Shown: positions 1 through 12,949 of the stretch, piece after piece
How positions within the stretch are numbered: the stretch's first letter is position 1
Layout of the letters: every line of letters starts with the position of its first letter
Assembly (NCBI GenBank): GCA_033002965.1
Contig: JAURVB010012375.1
Span: 86,176 to 150,175, forward strand
Source of the DNA: Piper betle
Taxonomy: Eukaryota > Streptophyta > Magnoliopsida > Piperales > Piperaceae
Length of the DNA stretch: 64,000 nt
Reading direction: 5' to 3'
Position numbers and translations under genes: made by a program
Notes under the pieces: generated by a model
Told to the model about the DNA's origin: nothing
The model's database searches: none
What the model saw: the letters and a program-made list of their open reading frames with translations, nothing else

Positions 1-303
1 CGGTCAGGACCACAATACTCCTCCCACGTTCCTGAAGAAGTATTCGGCAACAGTCTTGGTTGAGCACCCCTGTGGTATTGCTGCGAATACAAGTACTTAG
101 AAAACCAACCCACTAACCTTGCTGACATTCCCTTCACCCTAGGGAATCTAGACACCAAGTCCATTGAGACCGAGCTCCATGGTCTCAAAGGTGTAGGTAG
201 TGGCTACAGCAACCCAGCCTCTAACCTTCTTCTCCACCTTATCCTGCTGACCCACCAGACAAGATCTGACAAAAACTTCATTATCAGCCTCCGTGAAAGT
301 GGT
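1..303 (-). other. Unidentified segment downstream of the S2 fragments
   Basis: On the minus strand a 62-codon open stretch (336 down to 148) follows the ribosomal S2 piece. It includes the short run [19 protein letters not shown] and resembles nothing I recognise. It begins inside the end of the S2 piece and could be another captured gene segment or internal retroelement sequence. Stops interrupt the frame towards base 1. No start, splice site or domain can be assigned. Confidence 0.25.
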
Positions 304-1255
<952 letters not shown>

Positions 1256-1369
1256 GGTACCTACAAGCGGTTGATGTAGTTGCTCCTATCCTCAATCTAC
1301 ATCCTCCACCATTGATAATTTGTTCCATCAAATTTCTCAATCATCCCTAGTCTTAGAAGTGTCCGCCAT
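1256..1369 (-). pseudogene. Ty1/copia gag start, truncated
   Basis: Downstream of the minus-strand LTR, an ATG at 1369 opens a reading frame (MADTSKTRDD) that stops early. One base out of phase the sequence reads IEKFDGTNYQWWRM, then a stop, then IED. The KFDGTNY-x-WWRMQIED run is the signature N-terminus of plant copia gag (UBN2-type), and the stop is consistent with CAG to TAG. Homology ends after about 30 residues, where RNase H-like sequence starts. The element is dead and rearranged. Confidence 0.6.
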
Positions 1370-1425
1370 GACTCCCACTCAAATCAAGATCCGATTGAAT
1401 GAAAGTTCTCACAGCCGGTGCCAAT

Positions 1426-1984
1426 TGTTGAGAAAAATCTCCAAAATTGGAGATCAATAACAGCGAACACAAGATATGCAAAAATAATGCCAGAGAAATA
1501 AAATAAAACAAAACCAAAAGAACATAGATTTGACGTGGAAAACCCTCTTTTCTTCGAGAGTCAAAAACCACGGGACAACAATGAACAATTCACTACTTCA
1601 ACCAAGGATTACAACCATCAAATATATAGAGATGTACAAGAAGATTACTCACCCAACCTATACTATTGAGATTACAAGATTTCTCTTCTCAATACTCTGT
1701 ATAAGATTAAACTGGTGAATAATATATTTTCCTCTTCTTATCTCTATATCCCTTTCCTTTTATCTCTCACATCTTGTCTTCTCTTGTCTTGGCCTGTTTT
1801 AGAATAAGGCAAATAAGTCTATATTTATAGAGATGGTTTGAGGCCCTTCATCTTCCATGGAACAACAAACAGTCACCACTGTTTGTATTCCGAGATTCAT
1901 GTTCTGTATTCTGAGATTCATTTAGTATTCCGAGTGTGACAATGGGCTACATATCATTAATATTCAGAATTATAAATATTAACA
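1426..1984 (-). repeat. Copia-type long terminal repeat (559 bp)
   Basis: The segment has matching inverted ends TGTT...AACA (in minus orientation it starts at 1984 and ends at 1426), as expected of an LTR. Directly after its 3' end comes ATTGGCACCGGCTGTGAG, a candidate primer-binding site, and then a gag-like start. A minus-strand TATA-like box (TATAAATA) lies near 1825. Short direct repeats of GTATTCCGAGATTCAT occur near 1888-1938. The second LTR is not visible, since the element continues past base 1. Confidence 0.6.
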
Positions 1985-2790
1985 GTTGGCAGTTCCTCTT
2001 AGAAGCAACAAGCTTGGCCCCAAAAAAGACAGCTTTATCAATTTCACATTTGTCACTATTGTGTGTGGCCGTCAAATAGTATTGTACTGGATTGGAACAT
2101 AATTCTAAGAGTTCGTATATTCATGAACTACAGGTCTTGCATGAAATGCTTCCATATTGAGTAATTTAATAGCTCTTACTACAAAATTCACTTAGATATA
2201 TGTTAAAATAAATAAGTCGCGTGCTTACTAACTTTCAGATCAATCTAATTCTCTCAACCGTTTCATCTTAATTATTAAAGTATATAATGATAATAAAAAT
2301 TAATTTTATAAATCTAAACACATATAAGCTATCATATGGAACCTAATAAAAAATGTTCAAATTAGAGATGTAGCATATATAAGCTATATGAAGTATAATT
2401 CACCGTATTTTTTCCTAATTCTAGTGTCGTAATATGCGGGATGGAGTTTTGTTTTAATCAAATAATTCCTAGCTATGTATACAAATCAACTTCACATACG
2501 ATCAAAAAAAGTGTTTACTCTCAAAAAATCATAAAAGGGAATTGAATATCCAGCATTGAAAGAAGCACTAGCATATTGTAACCTTTCTAGACGGCGGAAT
2601 TCATAAGATTACATGCATAAAAAATGCATCAAATATGTTTCAAAGATATCACTAAAATCCTAGGAAGAATTGCACCAGGAAGCTACCTACTGGACGACTG
2701 TTACAAATACCAATTAAGTTGACATGAACTGTTCAAATATAATAACAAAAATTATTCAATAGCACGTTGATTCAAATTGTCTCACCCATC
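1985..2790. other. AT-rich intergenic stretch
   Basis: I see no coding pattern, RNA gene or clear repeat between the copia LTR and the F-box pseudogene. The DNA is AT-rich with scattered short ORFs only. Confidence 0.5.
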
Positions 2791-2808
2791 AACTTTTCCT
2801 CAATTTCT

Positions 2809-4030
2809 TCATGGCAACGGCCTCTTACATGTTTGGTTGATCTCAAACAAGTTAACCAAGCAAGGTGACAGTGGTAAAAGCCTTCGTGACCAAGAAAAAC
2901 TTTCAAGGTTGATTAACTTCTTCCTTTCATTGCCGAATTCGTAGCAGATTATATTATCATGGCCTATTCTAATAAATATGGCATCTTTGTTTGGGTGAAA
3001 ACATGCTTCCATGATATAAACTTCCGTAAACGAAAGATCAAAGCTGTCAAGTAATAATACAAAGGAAAGACTATGTCTCAATGTCCATCTACTTGTCGAC
3101 CAATCTTGAAGCTCCCAAACATGCATTCTCCCATGGTAATGGCAAAGCTCACACCATTGAAGGCACCCTTTCCATGCGTAAAGTTGCCTTAAATCTTTTG
3201 ACGTGCTTTGTGGGGGCAAATCGAGCAACTCACTAGTCTCCTCATCAACATGAAATCCTATTTATTTACCAAGAGTGCTTAAATACAATGCTCCATCAAT
3301 GAGTCGTGGTGTAGAACTTAATCCTATGTTCGATACCAGTTTTTGTCCAAGCTAATGGGCAATGGTACTTGCTTGGAGGACGCAGTCCACACACCCGATT
3401 CAGAAGAGAGGACGACAAGTTTCACCTGTTTCGTGGAAGGAGTCGGGAAAATTACTTTGAAGTGCTCGGAAACGTTTGGGTCGAAAACAAGAGCCATCTG
3501 ATAGTTTAGGTAACTCAAGCACGGTGGAGGTAGGGAGGGCAATAGAATCCATGTCTGGTTGGAAGGATTGATTACTATCAACGTTGAAGAACGAATCCGA
3601 CACACCATTGCAGGAGTCCAAAATGGTAAACTGTCTTAGCCGTCGGCCTTGCCATGGAAGGAAGGACATGTTGAGAGGGGTGATAAGGGAGGGAGGGTTG
3701 TCGTCTCTGTCAATTTCTTGGACGCCAATTGTGGAGTAGTTATCAACCTCCATCATATATTTTGAGTCGGGTTTACAAGTCTCTCGTCGGGAACATAGAA
3801 GATGGGTGATGGGCGGATTTGAGACCCTCGTGATGGGAAAGGACTTATCGGAGATCAAACGCTTCCAAGCCCCTTGAAACGCTCTTGCATCTGATGATGC
3901 ATAGGGGCAGCCTCACCAGGATCTCCACCAATAAATCATCTGGAATAGAAAAACTAATATTGTCATCCATATTGCCGCAGCGACGTCGATGTCTTCTCTT
4001 TATCTCTGCCTTTTGATAGAGACCCGCCAT
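2809..4030 (-). pseudogene. F-box protein pseudogene (F-box plus associated interaction domain)
   Basis: Minus-strand frames starting near 4030 or 3970 give an F-box motif, SIPDDLLVEILVRLP followed by IIRCKSVSR. The wild-type role would be substrate recognition in an SCF ubiquitin ligase. The reading then jumps frame: WKRLISDKSFPITRV continues one base out of phase after an apparent extra G near 3866. A second shift after ILDSCNG (near 3607) leads to RSSTLIVINPSNQTWILLP, FDPNVSEHFKV and LSSESGVWTAS, typical of F-box-associated domains. A third break follows KNWYR, after which GALYLSTLGK is closed by a stop before IGFHVDEETSELLDLP. The last open part ends at 2809 with FHPNKDAIFIRI and SPCLVNLFEIN. 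The total would be roughly 400 residues, normal for the family. The several independent lesions make it a pseudogene. Confidence 0.85.
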
Positions 4031-4640
4031 TGCTATAATTCAATGGTAGAAGGAGGGATATGGATCTGAAGGCAACGTTAAGAAGGACCTACTAATTGGG
4101 TTTTTGAACTTGTGATCCGATGAACAAGACGCTAGAGGAAGAAGTGCGTTACCAATGCGGCCGAAGAAAAGACTGGGAAGCGACTTGCCAACATATGGTC
4201 AGACGCTTGCAATTAATGCGTATTTTATATCCCCGTAACAAAAGAGTTTATGGCTCTTTTGAGTCTTCGAAACAACCTTACTTTTAAGTTTAATTGCTGG
4301 CTCTTCAAATTAGTTGTGCTATTTAATGCTTGTATAGAGATAACATGAGCTCTTGAATTGAATTTCGGAAATACTAGTATTCTGCTAACAAAAACTAGCC
4401 AAAACTTGCAAAGCACATTTGAAACTTATGATTAATATATATTAAGAATATACAAATATAATTTCAAAAACAGTACTATATTATTTTTACATAAAAATAA
4501 TGAATATTTATTTAATTTTAACAAAAAATATAGTCATATACAATAGTGAAAATAATTTTAATTTTAATAAATAAAAAATATAATAACTAAAAGAATTTTT
4601 TATATATATATTTAATTTGGATAGAATTATACCCTAAGAT

Positions 4641-4677
<37 letters not shown>

Positions 4678-6980
4678 TTCAACTTAAGTAAGTATTGATC
4701 ATAAAACTATTGTGATGTCAGTATCAATCACAATGCCAAAAAGGCTAAAATGCGATAAGAGTAAAAAAACCCACAACACTTTAATGTAAAATAAAGGGGT
4801 TGATGTTGTGTCTCCACCGAACATAACCAAGGTTATTAGGGGTGTAAATGAGCTGAGTTGAGTCAAATATTACTTTTTTCATGTTCTGTTTATTTTTTAA
4901 AATAGGTTGCTCAGGTTAGTTTATTACTGGGTTATATATTTCAAGCTGAGCTCAAATTGAATAATTGCTTGGCCTAATTATACCCCAATAAATAATAAAT
5001 CCCTAACTTTTAGTAGTAACTAATAACTTGTATTAAGTATCCATTAAAATAAAAAGTATTTTATAACTATAACATGTATTAATTATGAGCAAGTAACTAG
5101 TGAGTATAGTGGATGTGTATAGTTTGGGGTTATCACACTTGTCTACTTCTATAAGGGGCGAGTCAAAAGTAGCACACAAGTGGAAAGTAAGAAATTCGAC
5201 CAATCAAAGTTCAACAAAAAATCAAAACATGCATGTCTAATTATTCAATTAAAGTATATAATTAAAATTGGAGTCTATCACTAAGATATCATATCATTAT
5301 AAATCATTGCAGGCTTATCTCCTCATTCAATAAAATCTATAATAAAATTTGATTTTATCTTTAACATAAGTTGTATATAATGCAACATCTTGTCTATATT
5401 AATCAATGGGGAGTAAAAAATTGCTTTCTAATGTAAAGTAGGAGATTAAAATTATATAAAAAATCATAACTTTATAATTTATCTCCTCATTTAATTATAT
5501 TCTATCTTCACATTAAATTAGAGTTTATCTTTAAAATTGGAATTTATCTTTAAGAAATCATATTATTATACTCTATCACATAATTTAATAAGAGTACGAT
5601 TGGCCATGGACGCCATAGTTTATGCCCATGTTCATAACCCCTTTAGCCATTTAATAGATACGTCCTATGTTCGGATGGATGTGGATATGGCCATGGACAT
5701 GAAATATGTAAGTCCTTAATAGGTTAAAGGGACATGGTCATGCAGCTTAATTAATTAGTTGTATTCACAATTGTCCTTATTAGCCAAATATCTACTCTTA
5801 CATTAATAAAAGCAGAACTCAATTCGAACTCTCATTAAAAGTAGGAGATTTGACCATTCAAAATATAACAAAAAAATTATAATAATAAATTAAATTATTA
5901 TAGTATATCTTCTCATTTAATTAAAATTTATCTTTAAAGGCAGAGTTAATTAGAATCTATATCAAATAAATTAGATTACTATAGTATATCTTATTATTCA
6001 ATAAAAGTCTATCTATAAAATTAAATTAAAGTTTATATGTAATATATGTTAAGCATCTTGCCTAGTCTATATTAAAAAAACTTAATTCACTTGTGATGCG
6101 TTTATTTTGTGAGCATCAATATAAGTTCTCCTTTATTTTGTCACGACAAAAACTTTGCCAAGCTTAGGATAAATTCTATTTTAAGAACATAACAGGTTTA
6201 TTTAACTCTATTTAATACAAAATTGATTTTCTTTGACTCAATTACCTTAAACTCAGCTGATTAATTGACCTTTTGCCAATAAATAGACATTCCCCAGCCA
6301 TCTAAGTAGACAGAACTTCAGTCTTGTAAATATTGACTACTAAAAGCATCCTACCACCCAATTCACGAAACTTCACCCCAACCTCCGCCGTGCCATCTAT
6401 GCCGACGAGAATACCTTCTACTCTTTCGCTCTCTTCTACTAGATAAACATGCGACTACATTTTAAAACTAATGTAATGTCTTATAAATGTAATGCATTGT
6501 TACAACACAATCAACTAATAAACGAAGATATGATAAAGATATAGTGAACTCATCTTTTCAAAGAAGTTTCGATAAAGGCAGAATATGTTTGGATGGCAAA
6601 GATGGTTTTGTATCTCAATTTCTCTATGCACCTGATGTTTAACTTGACACTTCTTCAACCAGTCTTTAGAAAAGCCACGACGTGATTGAACAAAATTTGA
6701 CAATCTTTTCTAGGTGTTGGCAAAGTAATCCCATTGTTGCTGTGAAGGTTTCTATTTAAACTCAAGTTGAACATTAGTTGCTTTACAAGTTGAGATAGAA
6801 AGTCATCTTCACCATCCAAACATATTATGCCTTCTAGGGTTACTTCTATGATCCAATTGAGTTCACTATTTCTTTAGCGAATAATCTTTATCTTCATAAA
6901 ACATTAAATGTGCTTGCAAATGTAACCGTGCGTTTATCTGAAAGGAGAGAGGAAAAGAGTAAGAAGGTATGAACTTGAAT
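4031..6980. other. AT-rich intergenic DNA with small repeats
   Basis: No supported gene is seen. Near 4838-4980 the sequence starts with GGGGTGTAAATGAGCTGAG and later has CAAGCTGAGCTCAAATTG, a pattern seen in small non-autonomous plant DNA transposons. Similar AT-rich blocks recur around 5220-5560 and 5830-6050 (runs related to ATCTCCTCATTTAAT and TTTATCTTTAA), so this may be a decayed local repeat. Short ORFs are not convincing. Confidence 0.4.
4647..4677. repeat. (AAT)n microsatellite
   Basis: An uninterrupted run of about ten AAT/TAA trinucleotides. Confidence 0.95.
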
Positions 6981-6984
6981 GCGA

Positions 6985-7460
6985 GAAGATGAACTTGGAC
7001 ATACATGGGAGGCAAAGAATTATCTCGGAGGCGTGTGCGGAGGTGGAGAGGTGTGTCTCAAATGCATGATGAATCTAGAAGGGGTGTGGCTAAGCTTGTC
7101 TAAAAGCTATGTTTTTCTCCGTGATAATTCTTTGGTAACCCTTTTGAGAGACTCTAAGGAGAGCGAAATCTCTTGTTTTCTCATGAGAAAGAGTTTCCGG
7201 CTTGAGATTGTATTCCTCTTGTTTTAAGGTGAGGGTCGACCTAGGGAGTGTACTATGGAGTTCTTCCCTAACTCTTGTAACTTGTGGTTGCTTGTGATGT
7301 CGTAATCTCTTGATTATAATGGAAGCTTCAATTGAGTCCTCCCTAAGTCTTGTACCTGGGGAGTGGACTTTCCAAACCTCGTTTAATTTGTGTGTATACT
7401 TTTGATTTTGTTTCCTCTTTGTTACCACCAGCTTCGTTTTTGTGACATTTACCGCAACAA
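6985..7460. other. Possible LTR remnant
   Basis: This stretch is moderately GC-richer than its surroundings, has no convincing gene, and ends with text typical of copia LTR 3' ends (T-rich, then ACCGCAACAATTAAACTCC). Open frames exist on both strands but carry no recognisable domain. I call it only a possible repeat remnant. Confidence 0.25.
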
Positions 7461-7787
7461 TTAAACTCCAATGTAAAGTATGTAATGACCTTGATACAAA
7501 TTAGTTGTAATCAGCATGTGTAGCCCTAGACACCTAAAATCCAACTATAAAAATACTCGAAGCCAACCCACACACAATTAAAATCCATCAAATGATAACT
7601 TTCTGTTGTGTTATCAGTCAGACCTTTACTTATTATTGAAACAAATTTCAGATGAATACCAAACAAGCATTTCAAAAGGAACAATCAAGGAGAGATTCTT
7701 TGCTTCACAAATAAAAAAATAAAGCTTTAGAAGGGTACTAAGAATGTAATCTAACACAAAAAATATTGAATTAAACCTTACATAAAG

Positions 7788-8275
7788 GGTTGTTCAAAGC
7801 TCGATTAAATTCAATTGGCTCACTCTACTCTCGAAAGAAGCTCAATTCAAAATTTAAATTGATATTAAACGAGCCAAGCATGAGCCTATCCCTTCTTAAC
7901 TTGGTTTGACTCAATGGTCGATACTTTATATAAAGAATATGATTTTTGACCATGTTTATCTTAATTTTTTTAAACAAATATAATTAAATTATAAAATATC
8001 ATTATATGATAACAATTTAAATAGAAACATGCATGATTAAATTATCTTTCCTGCATAATTATGTTAAAATTGAAATATTTTAATGATAAATTAAATTTTT
8101 GTATGAATTATACGAAAAAAATATATCATTAAATACGAATCAAGCTAACTCCAATTTCACCTGAACTCGAACGGACCCGAGGACTTTTTAGCTCGACTCG
8201 AATTCGAAATCAAACGAGACGAGCCTAACTTGAGTAAAATTCGACTCGACTCACCCGACGAGCACCCATACTTAG
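7788..8275. repeat. MITE-like repeat rich in GCTCG/CGAGC motifs
   Basis: The segment starts with GGGTTGTTCAAAGCTCG and ends with CGACTCACCCGACGAGCACCC, giving roughly inverted GGGTnGnTC ends. Sub-terminal AGCTCG, ACGAGCC and CTCGACTCG repeats flank an AT-rich core. This is the look of a non-autonomous hAT-type element. I could not find a clean target-site duplication. Confidence 0.35.
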
Positions 8276-11200
8276 CCTTAAAAGTTTCCCGCCACCAACG
8301 CATAAATCAGCAAAAGATATGCTTACTATAAAATGTGCTCATCCAACGAACAAGACGAGAGAAACACCTATGAAAACAATTGGGCAGGTTGAAAGACAGG
8401 AACAACCTCCCAATATAGTTGATTCTTGGAGAGCCATAGTTGACTCTTAGAAACCCTTATTCATCTTGAACTGGTTCACGCACAGGACCAGCCTCCCAAT
8501 ATTATCTCAACCACTCTATTGTTGTTATATTATTTGATTTGTATTGATAAGGTGAATTGTACTTACCTCAAGATCCCTTTGTTATCATGTAACAAAAGAT
8601 GGACTAATCATGTTATTCAAACAATGAACGAGCCCAGTAAACACTTAGGCGGTTCGAAACTTACAAGGGGAAGGTGAGGGTGGTGCAGTGGAGGTAGTTG
8701 ATGGCAAGGACGAGGGAAGAGGTGGTGTAAGGAAGTGAGGGGAGGGTGATGGTGATGGAGCCCATGCTCAGGCAGGGGAAGGGAGGCTTTTCCTCCGACA
8801 GGATTGTCACTTCATTTTTCCTTTCTTTTCTTCTGTTTCTGAGCATTATTCTTGACTGTCATCGGTCATTTTCAAAAAGAAAGGGAGTTGTGTACCTGGT
8901 CATTAAATTCGAGGGTGTGCCCATTTGGCTCGATTTAGTTTGTAGCTCAAGCTTGATGCATTCAACGTGTGAACGTGATAATACGGCGGAGCATTTGGTT
9001 AATTTTATTACAAAAAAGAAAAATAATCTGTTTGAAGGTATTACTATCAATGTTGGCTACAAGACCCAATAAATGGCTAGTTAAAGGTTGAAGTGGTCAC
9101 TTACTCTTAAAATAGCATATGCCATAAGTATATCTAATGAGTAGATGATTTAGTGAAAGCTGAATGGGTTTTACAGCAATATTAGTTGTAAGGTCTTAAG
9201 TACATTATCACTAAGAGTGTCCTAGCCCAGCCAGCATTCAAGGCGTCTATAGCTAAAGACTAACCAATTATGGCCAAATAAATCAAACCAATCAAACCAA
9301 ATATAGATATTTTTGTACTTAGTAAAATTATAAACTAATGATATTAATATTTTTTAAACCCACTACTAAATTATCTTAGAAAATATTAAATTTGAGGAAC
9401 TTGAGCCTTAGGTTTCAAATTTTTTTCATATAATATTACATTTATTTTTTCAAATATTTCTTTCAAAAGTATTCACTTTCATTTTTTCTAATTGATATAA
9501 GAGAAAATAAGAAAAATGAAGGAGATGGTTATTGTATGAATCATGTATTAACCTTTTGTGAGAAATAAAAGTATTTTACAATGCGAAAAATGATTGACAA
9601 TACAATAATAGAAGGAAGAAACTCTTACTTTGACGGAATTTGATCTTATTTGACCGTGATCAACTAGATCGAAGGATTTTGACCAATGATGATTGACTTT
9701 TAACTCAACGTTAACTGGACGTAGACAATGTCTTGTCCAATGTCCAATTAATCGACTAACACCCACCCCACATTTCTAGCCGAAACCAAACCAAACATTT
9801 TTTCGGATCAAATCAAATCAAAATAAAATACTTTGGTTTATTTGAGTTTGGCAGTTTGGTAAGTGAACTACAACGTAAGTTATTTATAAATGACTTATTT
9901 AATTATCTAAACAAAATTGTGCTGTAAATTTTAAAGAATTTTCTTTTCTTCCGTTATTCAAATCTTAATCGATATATGATAAAGTTCTTGGAAGGGCAAC
10001 ACTTCTACCAAAAACCGAACAAAAATTATTTTTTTACAGAATCAAATTAAAATTTTGGTTTGGTTTGAATTTAATTTTTAGCTTTCATTGAAATTTGCTC
10101 ACTACTTGATAAAATGGTAAATTGGGTTTAATTTGTTACCTAATATCTTCTTATTTATTTTGAAGATAAAAGGCAAATTGGAACTTGCGGATACATCATA
10201 GAAGTCGATTGGCTCGGATCAAACTTATTTCATCAAACATAAACCTAGCTTAAAAACTCACAATAAATTTGAAAACAGCTCGAGCATGTCATAAAAATAT
10301 TAACTCATATTATGTTTGAACAAGCTCGTTTTTTTAAAAAAAAACTAGGCATGAACAAGGTGATGTTCGCTATTGACCCAACTCAGCTCATTTTGCATCC
10401 ATAGTCAAACCTATTAATTGTATTTAAAAATATACATATACTTTTAAAATGACTAAAATGTGATTGACTTAGACTATATTGTTGCCATTTTTATTGCTTA
10501 TTGATTAAAATGTTCAAATTAGGATTAAGTTTTTTACTGTTAATATAAGGTATACAATATTTTAGATATAATAAAATTTAATGCAAAAATTGATTAATTA
10601 AATAATATGAGAAGTGAATAAAAATAATTATTATTGAAGAAGAGAAACTATATCTAAGATCACATCTCATAATTGAGATTTCCTCAATATATGTCTAAAA
10701 AGACATAATTCACTCATGTCAACTTTTTTGTTTACTCACATCCGCTCTTTCTTGCCCTTCAGTGGCATTACCCCACTAGCAGAGATCACTCTCACCTTGT
10801 ACCAACGGCCCTTTGAGCCCCAAAAGTGACTTCCAAGAGATGTCAAAGGACTCTCTTAATCTAAAAGCTAGCATAGGAATAAGATTTTTCCACTATATAT
10901 AATTTACTAACCTCATCAACGATCGATGTGAGACTAACCTTTCAATCTCCCTTTCACACATCGGGGAAGGACTACACTCAGAACACCATCATCATCATTT
11001 CGTAAACTCCCTTTTAAATCATGAACCTGCGAAACAATACTTCCACAATCAGCGTGGTGAAGGTGTCTATGTAGGAAAGAGATATCCACAAATACTTAGA
11101 AAAGAGTTAGATCCTCACAATATTTATACCCTCATAATAATTGCAAGTGGACAAATACGGCAAAAACGATTTAACCATAATGAAAGGATAATCATGAATA

Positions 11201-11925
11201 GAATAAGCACAAGTGAATGATAAACAAGACAATATAATAAACCCAATTAAGTGGTGTATGGAGCAACACAAGTTCAAACTTACAATGATTATTACTTTAT
11301 CGAATTGATCAAACCATGAAAGTTACTAAGTCACCTTTATCATGATTCACTTAGTTCTCTAAAATGAACAAGTCGAATACAAGAGAACTGAGTGAAGTGT
11401 GCAAGCAAGTAAATCTAATTAAAACAATGCACATAAAGAGAGAAGTTAGAAGAGATTTTTAGAGTGGCTCATAGCAATTACTCCTCTCTTCTAGCCAACA
11501 AAGTCATAGCAAGAGATTTTTGGTTGGGTAGTTCTTCGTAGCTTCATTATGACAACCAACTTGTACAACTTACAAGCAATAACAAAACTTCCTTTCAAGC
11601 GCCAAGTGCCAATGAACCTTGTACTTACAAGCTCTCTTTCTCAAGCACCCACCAGGTGCCATTGAATGTCAAGGCTATCGCGTACAAATTTTATGGAAGT
11701 TCATCTTAACCCTCCAAGAGGCGTAAGCTAAATACCTTACAAGGGTTTCATAGAATGCATGCAGAGTCACACTACATAGAATGGATCTTTGACTTAAAGC
11801 TCCTATATGAGTACTCTGAGACACAACAGAAGCAACATCTCCTCTATGACTAAGATGATAACTTAAAATGTGATGATCACTCCGAGCTACACGAAGGCAA
11901 TACCCCCAATGCAGTTATAACATTG
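8276..11925. other. Intergenic stretch without supported genes
   Basis: Mostly AT-rich. A few open frames occur (for example 8746-9072 plus and 9548-9766 minus) but show no domain or gene-like structure. AACCAAACC-type motifs between 9780 and 10080 suggest another small decayed transposon. The 10900-11900 part has more even composition and may be decayed retroelement sequence. Confidence 0.35.
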
Positions 11926-11929
11926 AGTA

Positions 11930-12320
11930 CTTGAAGTATGTTGTGACATGCTCCAATTATTATACTTAGTTTAAGTGGTTGGATTAAGTAATTTGATTTC
12001 TTAATGTAAATGAATGCGATAACATAAACACTGGGTCATGGAACCTTTCCACATATCCTGCAAGGAAAGCTAAATAATACAAAGGTATCATCGAATGATA
12101 GGGCATCATACCATAATACCTGGTCTTCACATGGGTTCTTCGCAAGGTAAGACCCGTGTGCTCCTCCTACCCACATTTCTCCACACTCACACATAATTGC
12201 AACTAAATAAGTTTCGTGTATCTAGATTTGCTCATCATCATGTTCCAAGACTCTGAGGCTTATACACTTTTTAGATGACTCCTAGCATTTACTCCAAAGT
12301 TATTCACTCCACAATAATAC

Positions 12321-12362
<42 letters not shown>

Positions 12363-12640
12363 CAACAACAACAACAACATTGAAAACATGTGAGTAAACA
12401 TCATAACATAAGCCAATCAAACATACAACGTTCATGGAATTCAAGTTTAGGGATCATGCCCACTAAAATAGTGACCCAAATAAGTTCAATCCATAATCAG
12501 AGATAACATAGTGCCCTGGCCACCACCATTGATCCTCTGATCCATACACCTAGGCCGACCAATGCCACAAAACCCCACTTACATAGATATAGGGGAAATT
12601 GTTGGATTACCTGTCCAAAATTACTACTGTTAAAAGCAAT
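11930..12640 (-). repeat. Antisense LTR-related segment
   Basis: Part of this stretch (about 12080-12150, with GGTATCATCGAATGATAGGG and GGTCTTCACATGGGTTCTTC) resembles the reverse complement of 19990-20070 in the left gypsy LTR. It is the start of an antisense LTR-derived block that continues into the tandem array at 12950. Confidence 0.45.
12320..12379. repeat. Compound (AAT)n(AAC)n microsatellite
   Basis: About twelve AAT units pass directly into about six AAC units. Confidence 0.95.
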
Positions 12641-12949
12641 ACTCGCAAAAGGAACCCACGGGAACTTAGAAAACTTTAGAAAGCCTCAAAAGGATGTAAG
12701 CTAGGATAACTTATTTAAAAGAGCTTGCACACTTGTATGATAAAACTCATACTCATATAGAAAAGCTTACGTTGTTGCATCCTCCATAAAACACATGCCA
12801 CAGTACTAAAGTAGAAAACGAATTGTTAAGTCAGTGCTACAAATTCCAGAAATATGTTGTGTTACTCAATACCCTCATACATTTCACTACATCAGGATCT
12901 GAGAGAGTATTAGTGTGATTCATACTACCCATACAGATCACTCATATTC

